Below, one piece after another: positions 16,833-25,071 of a stretch of 33,147 bases of DNA (the stretch's first letter is position 1; each line of letters begins with the position of its first letter). Both the position numbers and the translations under genes were made by a program. The DNA lies in NCBI GenBank assembly GCA_937870855.1, contig CALMWT010000210.1, positions 1 to 33,147 of the forward strand. The letters are read 5' to 3'. The notes beneath the pieces are model-generated. The model did not search any database. It was not told the DNA's origin and worked only from the letters and a program-made list of their open reading frames with translations. Source of the stretch: an uncultured Taibaiella sp. (GTDB taxonomy: Bacteria; Bacteroidota; Bacteroidia; Chitinophagales; Chitinophagaceae).

Positions 16833-17309
16833 TCAGAACAACTCCCTCACATACCAGAATAATATTACCAGGCACCAGCCCAGTTGAAGACCTGTACTCA
16901 GCAGAAAACCTATAAAGGAATTCCAGGCTGCCCTCTTTGCCTTCGCCCAATCAAAACTGTCGTGTACTAATTCACCAACGAACGCTCCTACTAACGGACC
17001 TATAATTATACCCAATGGGCCAGCAAACAATCCTAAGATCATACCGACTGTAGCTCCCCGCTGTCCATATTTTGTTCCACCCGATCGCTTGGCTGTCCAA
17101 ATAGGAAGAAGATAATCGAGTGCGGTGATAACAATGGTAATGATTGCTGTAATTACCAAAAAAGTGGTTGTAAACTCTGCGCGGCTACTAAAATGCAACA
17201 TGAGTAAACCAGCCCATGCTAATGGCGGACCTGGGAGAAATGGAAGAAAACTTCCCAAAATACCTGCTACTATAGCGATGCCTGCGAGAATAACGAGTAA
17301 AGTATCCAT
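16833..17309 (-). CDS. DUF456 membrane protein
   Basis: The 158-aa product is almost entirely hydrophobic, with about four to five membrane helices. The DUF456 signature is clear: an N-terminal helix then GSFLPFLPGPPLAWAG (19-34), a central DYLLPIWTAKRSGGTKYGQR loop and a glycine-rich ATVGMILGLFAGPLGIIIGP helix. Function is unknown. It lies 32 nt downstream of the Uma2-family gene on the same strand and may be co-transcribed with it. Confidence 0.85.
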   Translation of the reverse strand: MDTLLVILAGIAIVAGILGSFLPFLPGPPLAWAGLLMLHFSSRAEFTTTFLVITAIITIVITALDYLLPIWTAKRSGGTKYGQRGATVGMILGLFAGPLGIIIGPLVGAFVGELVHDSFDWAKAKRAAWNSFIGFLLSTGLQLGWCLVILFWYVRELF

Positions 17310-17341
17310 AGAAAATTGGGAGATAACAAATTGATGCCGAG

Positions 17342-17935
17342 CTAAAATTCGATTCTTTCGTAAATATCAGACAATGCAACTGCTGCATTCAGCGACTGTA
17401 GATTTACAAGAGATTCAAGCATGGAAAGTTCACGGAGTTCCCAAACGTTTTTGGAGGTTAAGGAAAATAGCTCCACGTTTACTACAGTGGAATCAATGAG
17501 GACATACTCTTTTAAAGAAATAATATCCCGATAAAGTTTAAACTTGTCTCCTCGGTCGTAACTTTTAGTAGAAGGGGAAAGGACTTCAACAATCAAAGTC
17601 GGATTGAGTGCGTTGAACTTGTCCTTATTTAAGGTCTCTATCTCGCCGCAGAAAACTGAAATGTCAGGGTAAGTGAAAAGGGTGTTTGAAGGAATATGAA
17701 TTCTGAAATCGCTGCCGAAGGGTTCGCATGGCTTGCCTTTCAATTTAAGACCCAAGGCGATAAGCGTATTCCTCACAATGCGGTTATGATTCAGCTTAGC
17801 GCCTGACATTGCAAATATCTCACCCCGGTAATACTCATGCTTTTCATCTGAAGCATTTTCAAACTGAAGGTATTCTTCTATTGAAAGTTTATTTTTGCCA
17901 TAAGCAAGTTGCGGTTCTCGTGCAAAATGTTTCAT
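17342..17935 (-). CDS. Uma2-family protein (DUF820), PD-(D/E)XK fold
   Basis: The chosen start ([10 protein letters not shown]) gives 197 aa. The Uma2/DUF820 pattern is visible: [20 protein letters not shown] (17-36) with [17 protein letters not shown], then the nuclease core with D91 in YPDISVF, E117 in [10 protein letters not shown], and [13 protein letters not shown]. The usual second-acid/lysine position (ExK) is less clear, as in much of this family. Its biological role is unknown; related genes are often present in many copies per genome. Upstream, a purine-rich GGAAAGGG lies 5 nt before the ATG. The longer frame to 18046 runs into the atpD promoter and is rejected. Confidence 0.85.
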   Translation of the reverse strand: MKHFAREPQLAYGKNKLSIEEYLQFENASDEKHEYYRGEIFAMSGAKLNHNRIVRNTLIALGLKLKGKPCEPFGSDFRIHIPSNTLFTYPDISVFCGEIETLNKDKFNALNPTLIVEVLSPSTKSYDRGDKFKLYRDIISLKEYVLIDSTVVNVELFSLTSKNVWELRELSMLESLVNLQSLNAAVALSDIYERIEF

Positions 17936-17990
17936 AAAACCCTTTCCACCCAAATTAGATAAAAGGTTTGAGCAGAGCAATTTTTCTCTT

Positions 17991-18020
17991 TTGGTTTTTC
18001 GTCTTGTACCATTACCTTTG
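17991..18020 (+). promoter_or_regulatory. atpD promoter (TTG-N19-TACCTTTG)
   Basis: TTG at 17991-17993 and TACCTTTG at 18013-18020 are spaced by exactly 19 bp, the Bacteroidota sigma-ABfr-type arrangement. Transcription would start near 18027 and give a leader of about 60 nt before atpD. Confidence 0.7.
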
Positions 18021-18073
18021 CGCCAAATTTTGAGGACATCCCTCAATTTATCTTAATCAAACTTTCTCTTTAG

Positions 18074-19591
<1,518 letters not shown>

Positions 19592-19596
19592 TGTGC

Positions 19597-19667
19597 TGAT
19601 TTGATAATTTGATGATGTGCTGATGCCTTCATTACCAAATTATCAAATCATCAAATCATCAAATTGA
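19597..19667. repeat. CAAATCAT-type hairpin between atpD and atpC
   Basis: TGATTTGATAATTTG at 19597-19611 is the exact reverse complement of CAAATTATCAAATCA at 19636-19650. The right arm continues into CAAATCAT repeats up to 19665, just before atpC. The same repeat type occurs between grpE and dnaJ. In RNA it could form a stable hairpin inside the operon message. Confidence 0.8.
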
Positions 19668-19671
19668 CAAG

Positions 19672-19926
19672 ATGCAATTAGAAATATTATCTCCCGAACA
19701 TAAAGTATATAGCGGCAATGTTTACGGCATTCAGTTGCCGGGCATTCAAGGATCATTTGAAATTCTTGAAAACCACGCACCCATGGTTGCTGCGCTGGGC
19801 AAAGGGAAAATGAAAGTGATAAAAGACAAAAACACTTCTGAATCTTATGAGATTACAGGTGGTTTTGTAGAAGTGCTGAACAACAAAGCAAGTGTGCTGA
19901 TAGAAGGCGCTACAGCTTTGGATTAA
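19672..19926 (+). CDS. atpC: F1F0 ATP synthase subunit epsilon (short form)
   Basis: The 84-aa product is the N-terminal beta-sandwich of epsilon: MQLEILSPEHKVYSGNVYGI, LPGIQGSFEILENHAPMVAA, ITGGFVEVLNNKASVLIEGA. The C-terminal two-helix domain that brakes ATP hydrolysis in many bacteria (full length about 135 aa) is absent. This short form is normal in Bacteroidota, so it is not a truncation. It is probably co-transcribed with atpD and ends at a clear terminator. Confidence 0.95.
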   Translation: MQLEILSPEHKVYSGNVYGIQLPGIQGSFEILENHAPMVAALGKGKMKVIKDKNTSESYEITGGFVEVLNNKASVLIEGATALD

Positions 19927-19956
19927 GGTCTGAACCAGGATTTTAAAGATTAATAG

Positions 19957-19987
19957 ATTGCCGGGATGAAAGTTCCGGCAGTTTTTA
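19957..19987 (+). terminator. Intrinsic terminator after atpC
   Basis: The stem TGCCGG/CCGGCA (19959-19964 and 19975-19980), extendable by a G-T and an A-T pair, with a 10-nt loop, is followed by a run of five T residues from 19982. It starts about 30 bp after the atpC stop and would end the atpD-atpC message. Confidence 0.8.
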
Positions 19988-20041
19988 TTCTGGGCAATTC
20001 TAAAGGCTTTTGCCTTTTTACTTTTTACTTTTGAATTCATC

Positions 20042-21271
20042 TTGAATTTACCATTCTTCATAGCACGCCGCTACCTGCTTCGGCAGAGGGGAAGTTTTTC
20101 TTCTTTCATCATACGTCTGGCCATTCTTGCTACTGCATTGAGTGTTGCCGTGATGGTTATTGCTTTAGCCTTTATCAATGGTTTTAAATACGAGATACGT
20201 GAAAAACTTTTCAGCTTCTGGGGTCATGTGCATATCACAGAGTTCAACCCAAACACAGCTAACCTTATTTCTACTGCACCCATCATCATAGACGAAGGGC
20301 TGATAAAACGCTTGCAAGCGATTCCTGAGATTGAGCAAGTTATTCCCTACGCAGTAAGGCCTGCAATTCTTCAGGCTAATGAAACAATGGAAGGAATAAA
20401 ACTGAAAGGAATTACACCCTCTTATCATTTGCCATCGCAAGTGGGTTTTCAGGGAAAGGAGATCAGTTTTTCAGACTCCGCTTACTCAAAAGAAATTTTA
20501 CTTTCCCAAACTTCAGCCAACCGGCTTCAGGTGCAAGCCGGCGATGATCTTCTACTTTATTTTCTTGATCCTGGCTCTATTACTCCAAGAATAAGAAAAG
20601 TAACAGTAGCAGGTTTGTTTCATACCGGTATGGATGAAGTGGACAGGGAATTCGGCGTTTGTGATATTCGATTATTACAACGCATCAACAACTGGCAGCC
20701 GGAAAATATAAATGGCTATCAGATAGATTTGCATGACGTACAACTTTCCGACACCATAGCCAACCTTGTATTTGATAATTATATTGAAGCGCCGCTTACA
20801 ACGAGTACCATGCGCGAAATATATCCAAGCGTTTTCGACTGGTTACAATTGCAGGATATTAATGCGCAGATCGTTCTCATCATCATGGCGGTAGTAGCTG
20901 TAATAAATCTTTCAGTTGCCTTGCTTATTTTGATTATTGAACAAGCAAGAACAGTGGGACTTCTGAACGCGCTGGGTATGCAACACAGAAAAGTGCGAAG
21001 CATTTTCATTTTTTACGCCACACTCATTGCCTTTGCAGGAATAATATTGGGAAATATTATTGGCTTAGGTTTTTGCTTTTTGCAGGAGCAAACAGGATTT
21101 CTAAAACTTTCGGAAGCTACCTACTACATGAGCCAGGTACCCGTTCAAATAAATGGATGGCATGTTTTAATTGTAAATCTTGCCACGCTGGTCATCTGTG
21201 TGCTTTGCATGTGGTTGCCCGCTTTGTATATTCGTCGCATACAACCTGCTCGTGTGTTGCAGTTTAAATAA
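20042..21271 (+). CDS. FtsX-family ABC permease (LolC/E-like), second copy
   Basis: The 409-aa product starts at TTG (20042); the N-terminus MNLPFFIARRYLLRQ is the usual beginning of this family, and no later ATG or GTG preserves it. Layout: one membrane helix (about 24-48, ending AFINGFKYEI), a periplasmic domain with HVHITEF, then three C-terminal helices (about 275-300, 322-346 and 370-396) with the turn QARTVGLLNALGMQHRKVR. It is a paralogue of the protein at 6314-7540. No ATPase is adjacent. The FemAB-like gene follows 6 nt after its stop, also with a TTG start, which suggests translational coupling. Confidence 0.88.
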   Translation: MNLPFFIARRYLLRQRGSFSSFIIRLAILATALSVAVMVIALAFINGFKYEIREKLFSFWGHVHITEFNPNTANLISTAPIIIDEGLIKRLQAIPEIEQVIPYAVRPAILQANETMEGIKLKGITPSYHLPSQVGFQGKEISFSDSAYSKEILLSQTSANRLQVQAGDDLLLYFLDPGSITPRIRKVTVAGLFHTGMDEVDREFGVCDIRLLQRINNWQPENINGYQIDLHDVQLSDTIANLVFDNYIEAPLTTSTMREIYPSVFDWLQLQDINAQIVLIIMAVVAVINLSVALLILIIEQARTVGLLNALGMQHRKVRSIFIFYATLIAFAGIILGNIIGLGFCFLQEQTGFLKLSEATYYMSQVPVQINGWHVLIVNLATLVICVLCMWLPALYIRRIQPARVLQFK

Positions 21272-21277
21272 CTCTGT

Positions 21278-22204
21278 TTGAACGCTACAATCGAAATTCT
21301 TCATTCATCAGCGCTTGATAAAAGCAAGTGGGACGATTGTATAAGATCAAATCCAAACAGCCTCATCTACTCTTATTCCTGGTACCTTGATGCTATGGCA
21401 GAGGATTGGTATGCACTGGTTGTAGGTAATTATGAAACGGTAATGGCGCTGCCTGTAAAAAGGAAATTTGGAATGCGTATGACTGGAATGCCAGCTTTTA
21501 CGCAACGGTTCGACATATCAGGGCCTTACAACTTAGCAACAAAGCAACGCATAGCACAAGCGGTTTTGAAATTCTCAAAACTTATTCAGATCAACACCTC
21601 GGAAGAAAAAATTTTCGAAGGCTTTTCTAAAAGAAAGAGAACCAATTTTTTTCTTGACCTCTCAGATTCTTACGAAGATATTTTCAACAATTATTCAGAA
21701 GTCTGCAAAAAAAACCTTCGTCAGGCTGCAAAGCGTGGCTGTACTTTAAGAGACGAAGTATCTATTGATGAGATGCTGTGTTTGTATCAAAATGCTTACG
21801 GCACACTTAGTAGTTACACCGAAAAACATTATTCAAAGTTTCGTTCGCTTGTGCAGTTTGCCAAAGAAAAAAATTTCTGCCATTTCTCTTCTGTAGTTGA
21901 TGAGGTTGGAGATACTGTTTATGCGGGAGTGTTGCTCGATGATGGAAGGCGGTTGTATTACATGATGGGTGCACCCACCGAAAAAGGACGGCACATGCGC
22001 TCCACTTATTTTTTTATGGATGCCATGATCCGAAGATTTGCAGGTAGCAGAGCGATATTTGATTTTGAAGGCTCAGACATTCCAACAGTCGCCAAGTTTT
22101 ATCAGTCTTTTTCTCCGCAAACCGAACACTACTGGGAGTTTTATATCAACCAATATCCGTTTCCTTTCAACAAGATGATTGACCACAAACTCAAAACATT
22201 TTAG
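21278..22204 (+). CDS. FemAB/GNAT-like acyltransferase-type protein
   Basis: The 308-aa product starts at TTG, 6 nt after the permease stop. Its layout fits the FemAB-like GNAT fold: an N-terminal half with SLIYSYSWYLDAM and PVKRKFGMRMTGMPAFTQRF, then a C-terminal half with KKNLRQAAKRGCTLRDEV, FSSVVDEVGDTVYAGVLLDD and YYMMGAPTEKGRHMRSTYFF, which resembles the acyl-donor loop region, ending in IFDFEGSDIPTVAKFYQSFS. Such proteins add amino acids or acyl groups to wall, lipid or other targets; the substrate is unknown. The last 4 bases overlap the stop of the convergent SIMPL gene. Confidence 0.7.
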   Translation: MNATIEILHSSALDKSKWDDCIRSNPNSLIYSYSWYLDAMAEDWYALVVGNYETVMALPVKRKFGMRMTGMPAFTQRFDISGPYNLATKQRIAQAVLKFSKLIQINTSEEKIFEGFSKRKRTNFFLDLSDSYEDIFNNYSEVCKKNLRQAAKRGCTLRDEVSIDEMLCLYQNAYGTLSSYTEKHYSKFRSLVQFAKEKNFCHFSSVVDEVGDTVYAGVLLDDGRRLYYMMGAPTEKGRHMRSTYFFMDAMIRRFAGSRAIFDFEGSDIPTVAKFYQSFSPQTEHYWEFYINQYPFPFNKMIDHKLKTF

Positions 22205-22932
22205 TCAAGCTCGTACTCCAACCTTACTGTTATTGTTGCAGTTTTATTTTTGCTGCGGGTATTAAAAGTTCCGCCGTAAGAATAATCTTCATTGCTGTGC
22301 TGACCTGTAATTTGAAACACACCCATACTCGCCCGACGTAAACTTCCCAAATCGCTTTTTGCATTTTCCGCAATAGTATGTGCACGGTTATAAGCATCGC
22401 CCGCCGCCTTCGACAGCAAATCAATTTTTAGATCCGAAAGCTTAGTGTAATAATAGAGCGGCTCCTGCGAACTTAATTCTATTCCCGACTGTAAAAGCTC
22501 AGTAATCTCCCGCGATATTACTTCCACTTTGGGCAGGTCTTTACTTTCCACTTTTACCGTTTGTCTCAATTGATATCCATTGAAGGTGGAACCTGTTTGC
22601 CTGCCGTGCTCGTCATAGTGATAGTTGTACAACTTCTCGATAGTGATAGAGGAAAAAATGGCTTCGTTGGCTGCAATTCCATGCGCTTGCAAATAGCTTC
22701 GCACTTGTTTTTCATCCTGCTTCAATGATGTGTATGCGTCCTTCAATTCAAAAGAGGTCTTTGTGAAGGTTGCCGACCAAACAATAAGATCGGAAACGAA
22801 ATTGTGTTCTGCGCTGCCAAGCACACTCACTGTATTGCGCGACTTGAATTTATAGTTGTAAGCTTTACCAATTACAAACAAGCCCAACAGCACAGCAATC
22901 GAAATGATAACAGCAGAGATATAAGGGCGCAT
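22201..22932 (-). CDS. SIMPL-domain protein (DUF541)
   Basis: The 243-aa product has an N-terminal membrane helix (about 5-24, ISAVIISIAVLLGLFVIG) and a periplasmic SIMPL/DUF541 domain: VSVLGSAEHNFVSDLIVWSA, SFELKDAYTSLKQDEKQVRS, then GYQLRQTVKVESKDLPKVEV, and AAGDAYNRAHTIAENAKSDL near the end. Known members assemble into large rings or act in envelope maintenance; no partner is suggested here. The start has few alternatives because the helix needs it. Divergent from grpE across a palindromic repeat. Confidence 0.85.
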   Translation of the reverse strand: MRPYISAVIISIAVLLGLFVIGKAYNYKFKSRNTVSVLGSAEHNFVSDLIVWSATFTKTSFELKDAYTSLKQDEKQVRSYLQAHGIAANEAIFSSITIEKLYNYHYDEHGRQTGSTFNGYQLRQTVKVESKDLPKVEVISREITELLQSGIELSSQEPLYYYTKLSDLKIDLLSKAAGDAYNRAHTIAENAKSDLGSLRRASMGVFQITGQHSNEDYSYGGTFNTRSKNKTATITVRLEYELD

Positions 22933-22958
22933 AATTTTTTCTTTTGTTGAAGATAGTA

Positions 22959-22991
22959 AGACCTCCCAGGTTTTAAAAACCTGTGAGGTCT
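22959..22991. repeat. 33-bp near-perfect palindrome
   Basis: AGACCTC-C-CAGGTTTT and its mirror AAACCTG-T-GAGGTCT form one palindrome with a single mismatched pair and a short A/T centre. It sits between the divergent SIMPL and grpE genes, where no transcript should end, so a plain terminator is unlikely. It may be a dispersed palindromic repeat. Confidence 0.8.
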
Positions 22992-23040
22992 ATGCCCGAC
23001 ATTTTGTCCCAAAACCAAACGCTGGCAAACTAATTGACTG

Positions 23041-23048
23041 TACTTTTG
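23041..23048 (+). promoter_or_regulatory. -7 box TACTTTTG directly before grpE
   Basis: TACTTTTG matches TAnnTTTG and ends 4 nt before the first possible grpE ATG. No matching TTG lies 19-20 bp upstream. If it is the promoter, the message is leaderless from that ATG or translation starts at the second ATG (23077). Confidence 0.45.
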
Positions 23049-23052
23049 CGCC

Positions 23053-23691
23053 ATGTTTTTCAAAAAAAAGAAAGCTATGAACGAACAAGCATTTGACAAA
23101 GAGAACATAACGAACGAACAAACCGACAACCTGACACAAAGCAATGAAAGTGAAGAGGAAAACCTTGCCAGAGAACTAAATGTAGATGATAGCGTTCGCG
23201 GTACCCAGCACTTAGACGATGCTATGAATGAAGAGAATGAGGATGAAGTTGCAAAATTGAAAGCAGAGCTTGACGAGGCGAAAGACAAATATTTAAGACT
23301 GGTTGCTGAGTTTGATAATTTCAGAAGGCGCAATGCAAAAGAGAGAATGGAAATGACACAAACGGCAGGCAAGGAAATTATCTCTTCGCTGCTGGTAGTG
23401 CTCGACGATACAGACCGTGCATCGAAGCAAATGGAAACTTCTGACGATATTGCCGTAGTAAGAGAAGGCGTGATGCTGGTGTTTAACAAACTCCGCGCTA
23501 CACTTCAAGGCAAAGGTTTAAAAAAAATGGAAAGCATCAATCAGGTTTTTGATGCAGATCTTCATGAAGCAATTACAGAAATACCTGCCCCGAATGCGGA
23601 CATGGCCGGAAAAGTTATAGACGAAATAGAGCCTGGTTATTATCTGAATGATAAATTAATTCGCCACGCAAAAGTTATTGTAGGAAAATAA
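23053..23691 (+). CDS. grpE: Nucleotide exchange factor GrpE
   Basis: GrpE releases ADP from DnaK in the Hsp70 cycle. The 212-aa product has an acidic, low-complexity N-terminus (to about 70), then the long dimerising helix with LKAELDEAKDKYLRLVAEFD and FRRRNAKERMEM, and the C-terminal beta domain ending in the signature INQVFDADLHEAITEIP and IDEIEPGYYLNDKLIRHAKV. The start may be at 23053 (MFFKKKKAM) or at 23077 (MNEQAF), where an A-rich site lies upstream. It is followed by dnaJ, 101 bp away, with a repeat hairpin between. Confidence 0.95.
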   Translation: MFFKKKKAMNEQAFDKENITNEQTDNLTQSNESEEENLARELNVDDSVRGTQHLDDAMNEENEDEVAKLKAELDEAKDKYLRLVAEFDNFRRRNAKERMEMTQTAGKEIISSLLVVLDDTDRASKQMETSDDIAVVREGVMLVFNKLRATLQGKGLKKMESINQVFDADLHEAITEIPAPNADMAGKVIDEIEPGYYLNDKLIRHAKVIVGK

Positions 23692-23696
23692 TGAGC

Positions 23697-23791
23697 CAAT
23701 TTGATGATGAGCCAATTTGATAATGCACACCTTATGTCAGCACTGCGGGAAACCATTATCAAATCATCAAATCATCAAATCATCAAATCAT
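23697..23791. repeat. CAAATCAT tandem and hairpin between grpE and dnaJ
   Basis: Two direct copies of GAGCCAATTTGAT start the element (23693-23725). ATTTGATAATG at 23715-23725 pairs with CATTATCAAAT at 23754-23764. The right arm runs into four exact CAAATCAT octamers (23760-23791) that end 1 nt before the dnaJ ATG, occupying the ribosome-binding region. The same sequence type lies between atpD and atpC. Confidence 0.8.
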
Positions 23792-23792
23792 C

Positions 23793-24962
23793 ATGACAAA
23801 AAGAGATTATTACGAGGTACTTGGTGTTTCTAAAAGCGCAAGTGCCGATGAGATTAAGAAATCATACCGCAAAATAGCTTTGCAGTTTCACCCCGACCGC
23901 AATCCCGGCGACAAGGAAGCGGAAGAAAAATTTAAAGAAGCGGCAGAGGCTTATGATGTGTTGAGCAATCCTGAAAAGAAAGCGCAATACGATCGCTTTG
24001 GACATGCAGGTATGAGTGGCGCAGGCGGACAAGGTGGTTTTGGCGGCGGTATGCGCATGGAAGATATCTTTCAAAACTTCGGCGATGTGTTTGGCGACGA
24101 TGTGTTTGGAAGTTTTTTTGGCGGCGGCGGAAGACAGGGCGGACGGCGGCAAGGTACGCGTGGCGCTAATCTGCGTGTAAAATTGAAGATGGATTATTCG
24201 GAGATTGCCAACGGTGCCAACAAGAAAATAAAAGTAAAAAAGTACGTTTCCTGCGATACATGTAGTGGCAGCGGCGCGAAAGACAAAAACGCAGTTCAAA
24301 CCTGCGGTACATGTGGAGGAAACGGGCAGGTTCGCAGAGTGACCAACACTTTTTTGGGGCAAATGCAAACGGTAACTACCTGCCCCAATTGTAATGGAGA
24401 AGGCACACAGATCACTTCAAAATGTGGTAATTGCAAAGGCGAAGGAAGAGTATATGGCGATGAAACTTTGAGCCTTGATATTCCAGCCGGTGTGCAAGAG
24501 GGAATGCAGCTAAGCATGGGCGGAAAAGGAAATGCAGGTGAGCGCGGCGGACCTCCCGGTGATTTGCTGATTCTTATTGAGGAAGAAAAACATCCTTCTT
24601 TAAAACGACATGACCTTGATATAGTTTACCAACTTCATGTTTCTTTTCCAGAGGCTGTATTGGGAACTCAGGTGGAAGTGCCGACTATAGATGGTAAGGC
24701 GAAAATCAAAATTCCTGCGGGTACGCAAAGTGGGAAAATTTTCAGATTGAAAGGAAAAGGATTTCCTGCATTTCAGAGCTACGAAAAAGGCGATGAACTT
24801 GTGGAAGTGAATATCTGGTCGCCGCAAAATCTTTCCAATGAAGAAAAGGAAATGCTTGAAAAACTAAAGGACTCTCCAAACTTTGTACCTGGTCCTAACG
24901 CCAGCAGCATGAAGGAAGACAAGAGTTTCTTCGACAAAATAAAAGATGCGTTCGGAGGTTGA
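23793..24962 (+). CDS. dnaJ: Molecular chaperone DnaJ
   Basis: DnaJ delivers substrates to DnaK and stimulates its ATPase. The 389-aa product has the J domain at 1-70 with HPD at 33-35, a Gly/Phe-rich linker (about 73-115, with GGQGGFGGG and [10 protein letters not shown]), the zinc-finger region with four CxxCxGxG motifs ([32 protein letters not shown], about 154-214), and the C-terminal substrate-binding beta domain ([20 protein letters not shown]). Length and order are standard. Its stop codon lies within the stem of a strong terminator. dnaK is not in the window. Confidence 0.98.
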   Translation: MTKRDYYEVLGVSKSASADEIKKSYRKIALQFHPDRNPGDKEAEEKFKEAAEAYDVLSNPEKKAQYDRFGHAGMSGAGGQGGFGGGMRMEDIFQNFGDVFGDDVFGSFFGGGGRQGGRRQGTRGANLRVKLKMDYSEIANGANKKIKVKKYVSCDTCSGSGAKDKNAVQTCGTCGGNGQVRRVTNTFLGQMQTVTTCPNCNGEGTQITSKCGNCKGEGRVYGDETLSLDIPAGVQEGMQLSMGGKGNAGERGGPPGDLLILIEEEKHPSLKRHDLDIVYQLHVSFPEAVLGTQVEVPTIDGKAKIKIPAGTQSGKIFRLKGKGFPAFQSYEKGDELVEVNIWSPQNLSNEEKEMLEKLKDSPNFVPGPNASSMKEDKSFFDKIKDAFGG

Positions 24963-24982
24963 TGAAAATCAACCTTTTTTTT
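24957..24982 (+). terminator. Intrinsic terminator overlapping the dnaJ stop
   Basis: GGTTGA (24957-24962) pairs with TCAACC (24969-24974) across a 6-nt loop, followed by eight T residues (24975-24982). The TGA stop of dnaJ is part of the stem, so the terminator has no spacer after the coding region. Confidence 0.9.
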
Positions 24983-25025
24983 ATTTACAACCTGATGACC
25001 AACGCAACAGAATATTAGCCGTGTC

Positions 25026-25056
25026 TTGTATGTAAGAATCGCATTGTTTACTTTTA
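25026..25056 (+). promoter_or_regulatory. Candidate promoter of the large T9SS protein
   Basis: TTG at 25026-25028, a 20-bp spacer and TACTTTTA at 25049-25056 resemble TTG-N19-20-TAnnTTTG with the last base changed. Transcription would start about 10 nt before the start codon of the next gene. Confidence 0.45.
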
Positions 25057-25071
25057 GAACAAAGCTGCAAT

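Noticed and set aside
19672..19926. Truncated atpC pseudogene
   Set aside because: An epsilon subunit of about 84 residues is the normal short form in this phylum.
22872..23489. 205-codon frame on the minus strand
   Set aside because: Opposite grpE and Ser/Phe-rich as expected for an antisense shadow of a Glu/Lys-rich gene.
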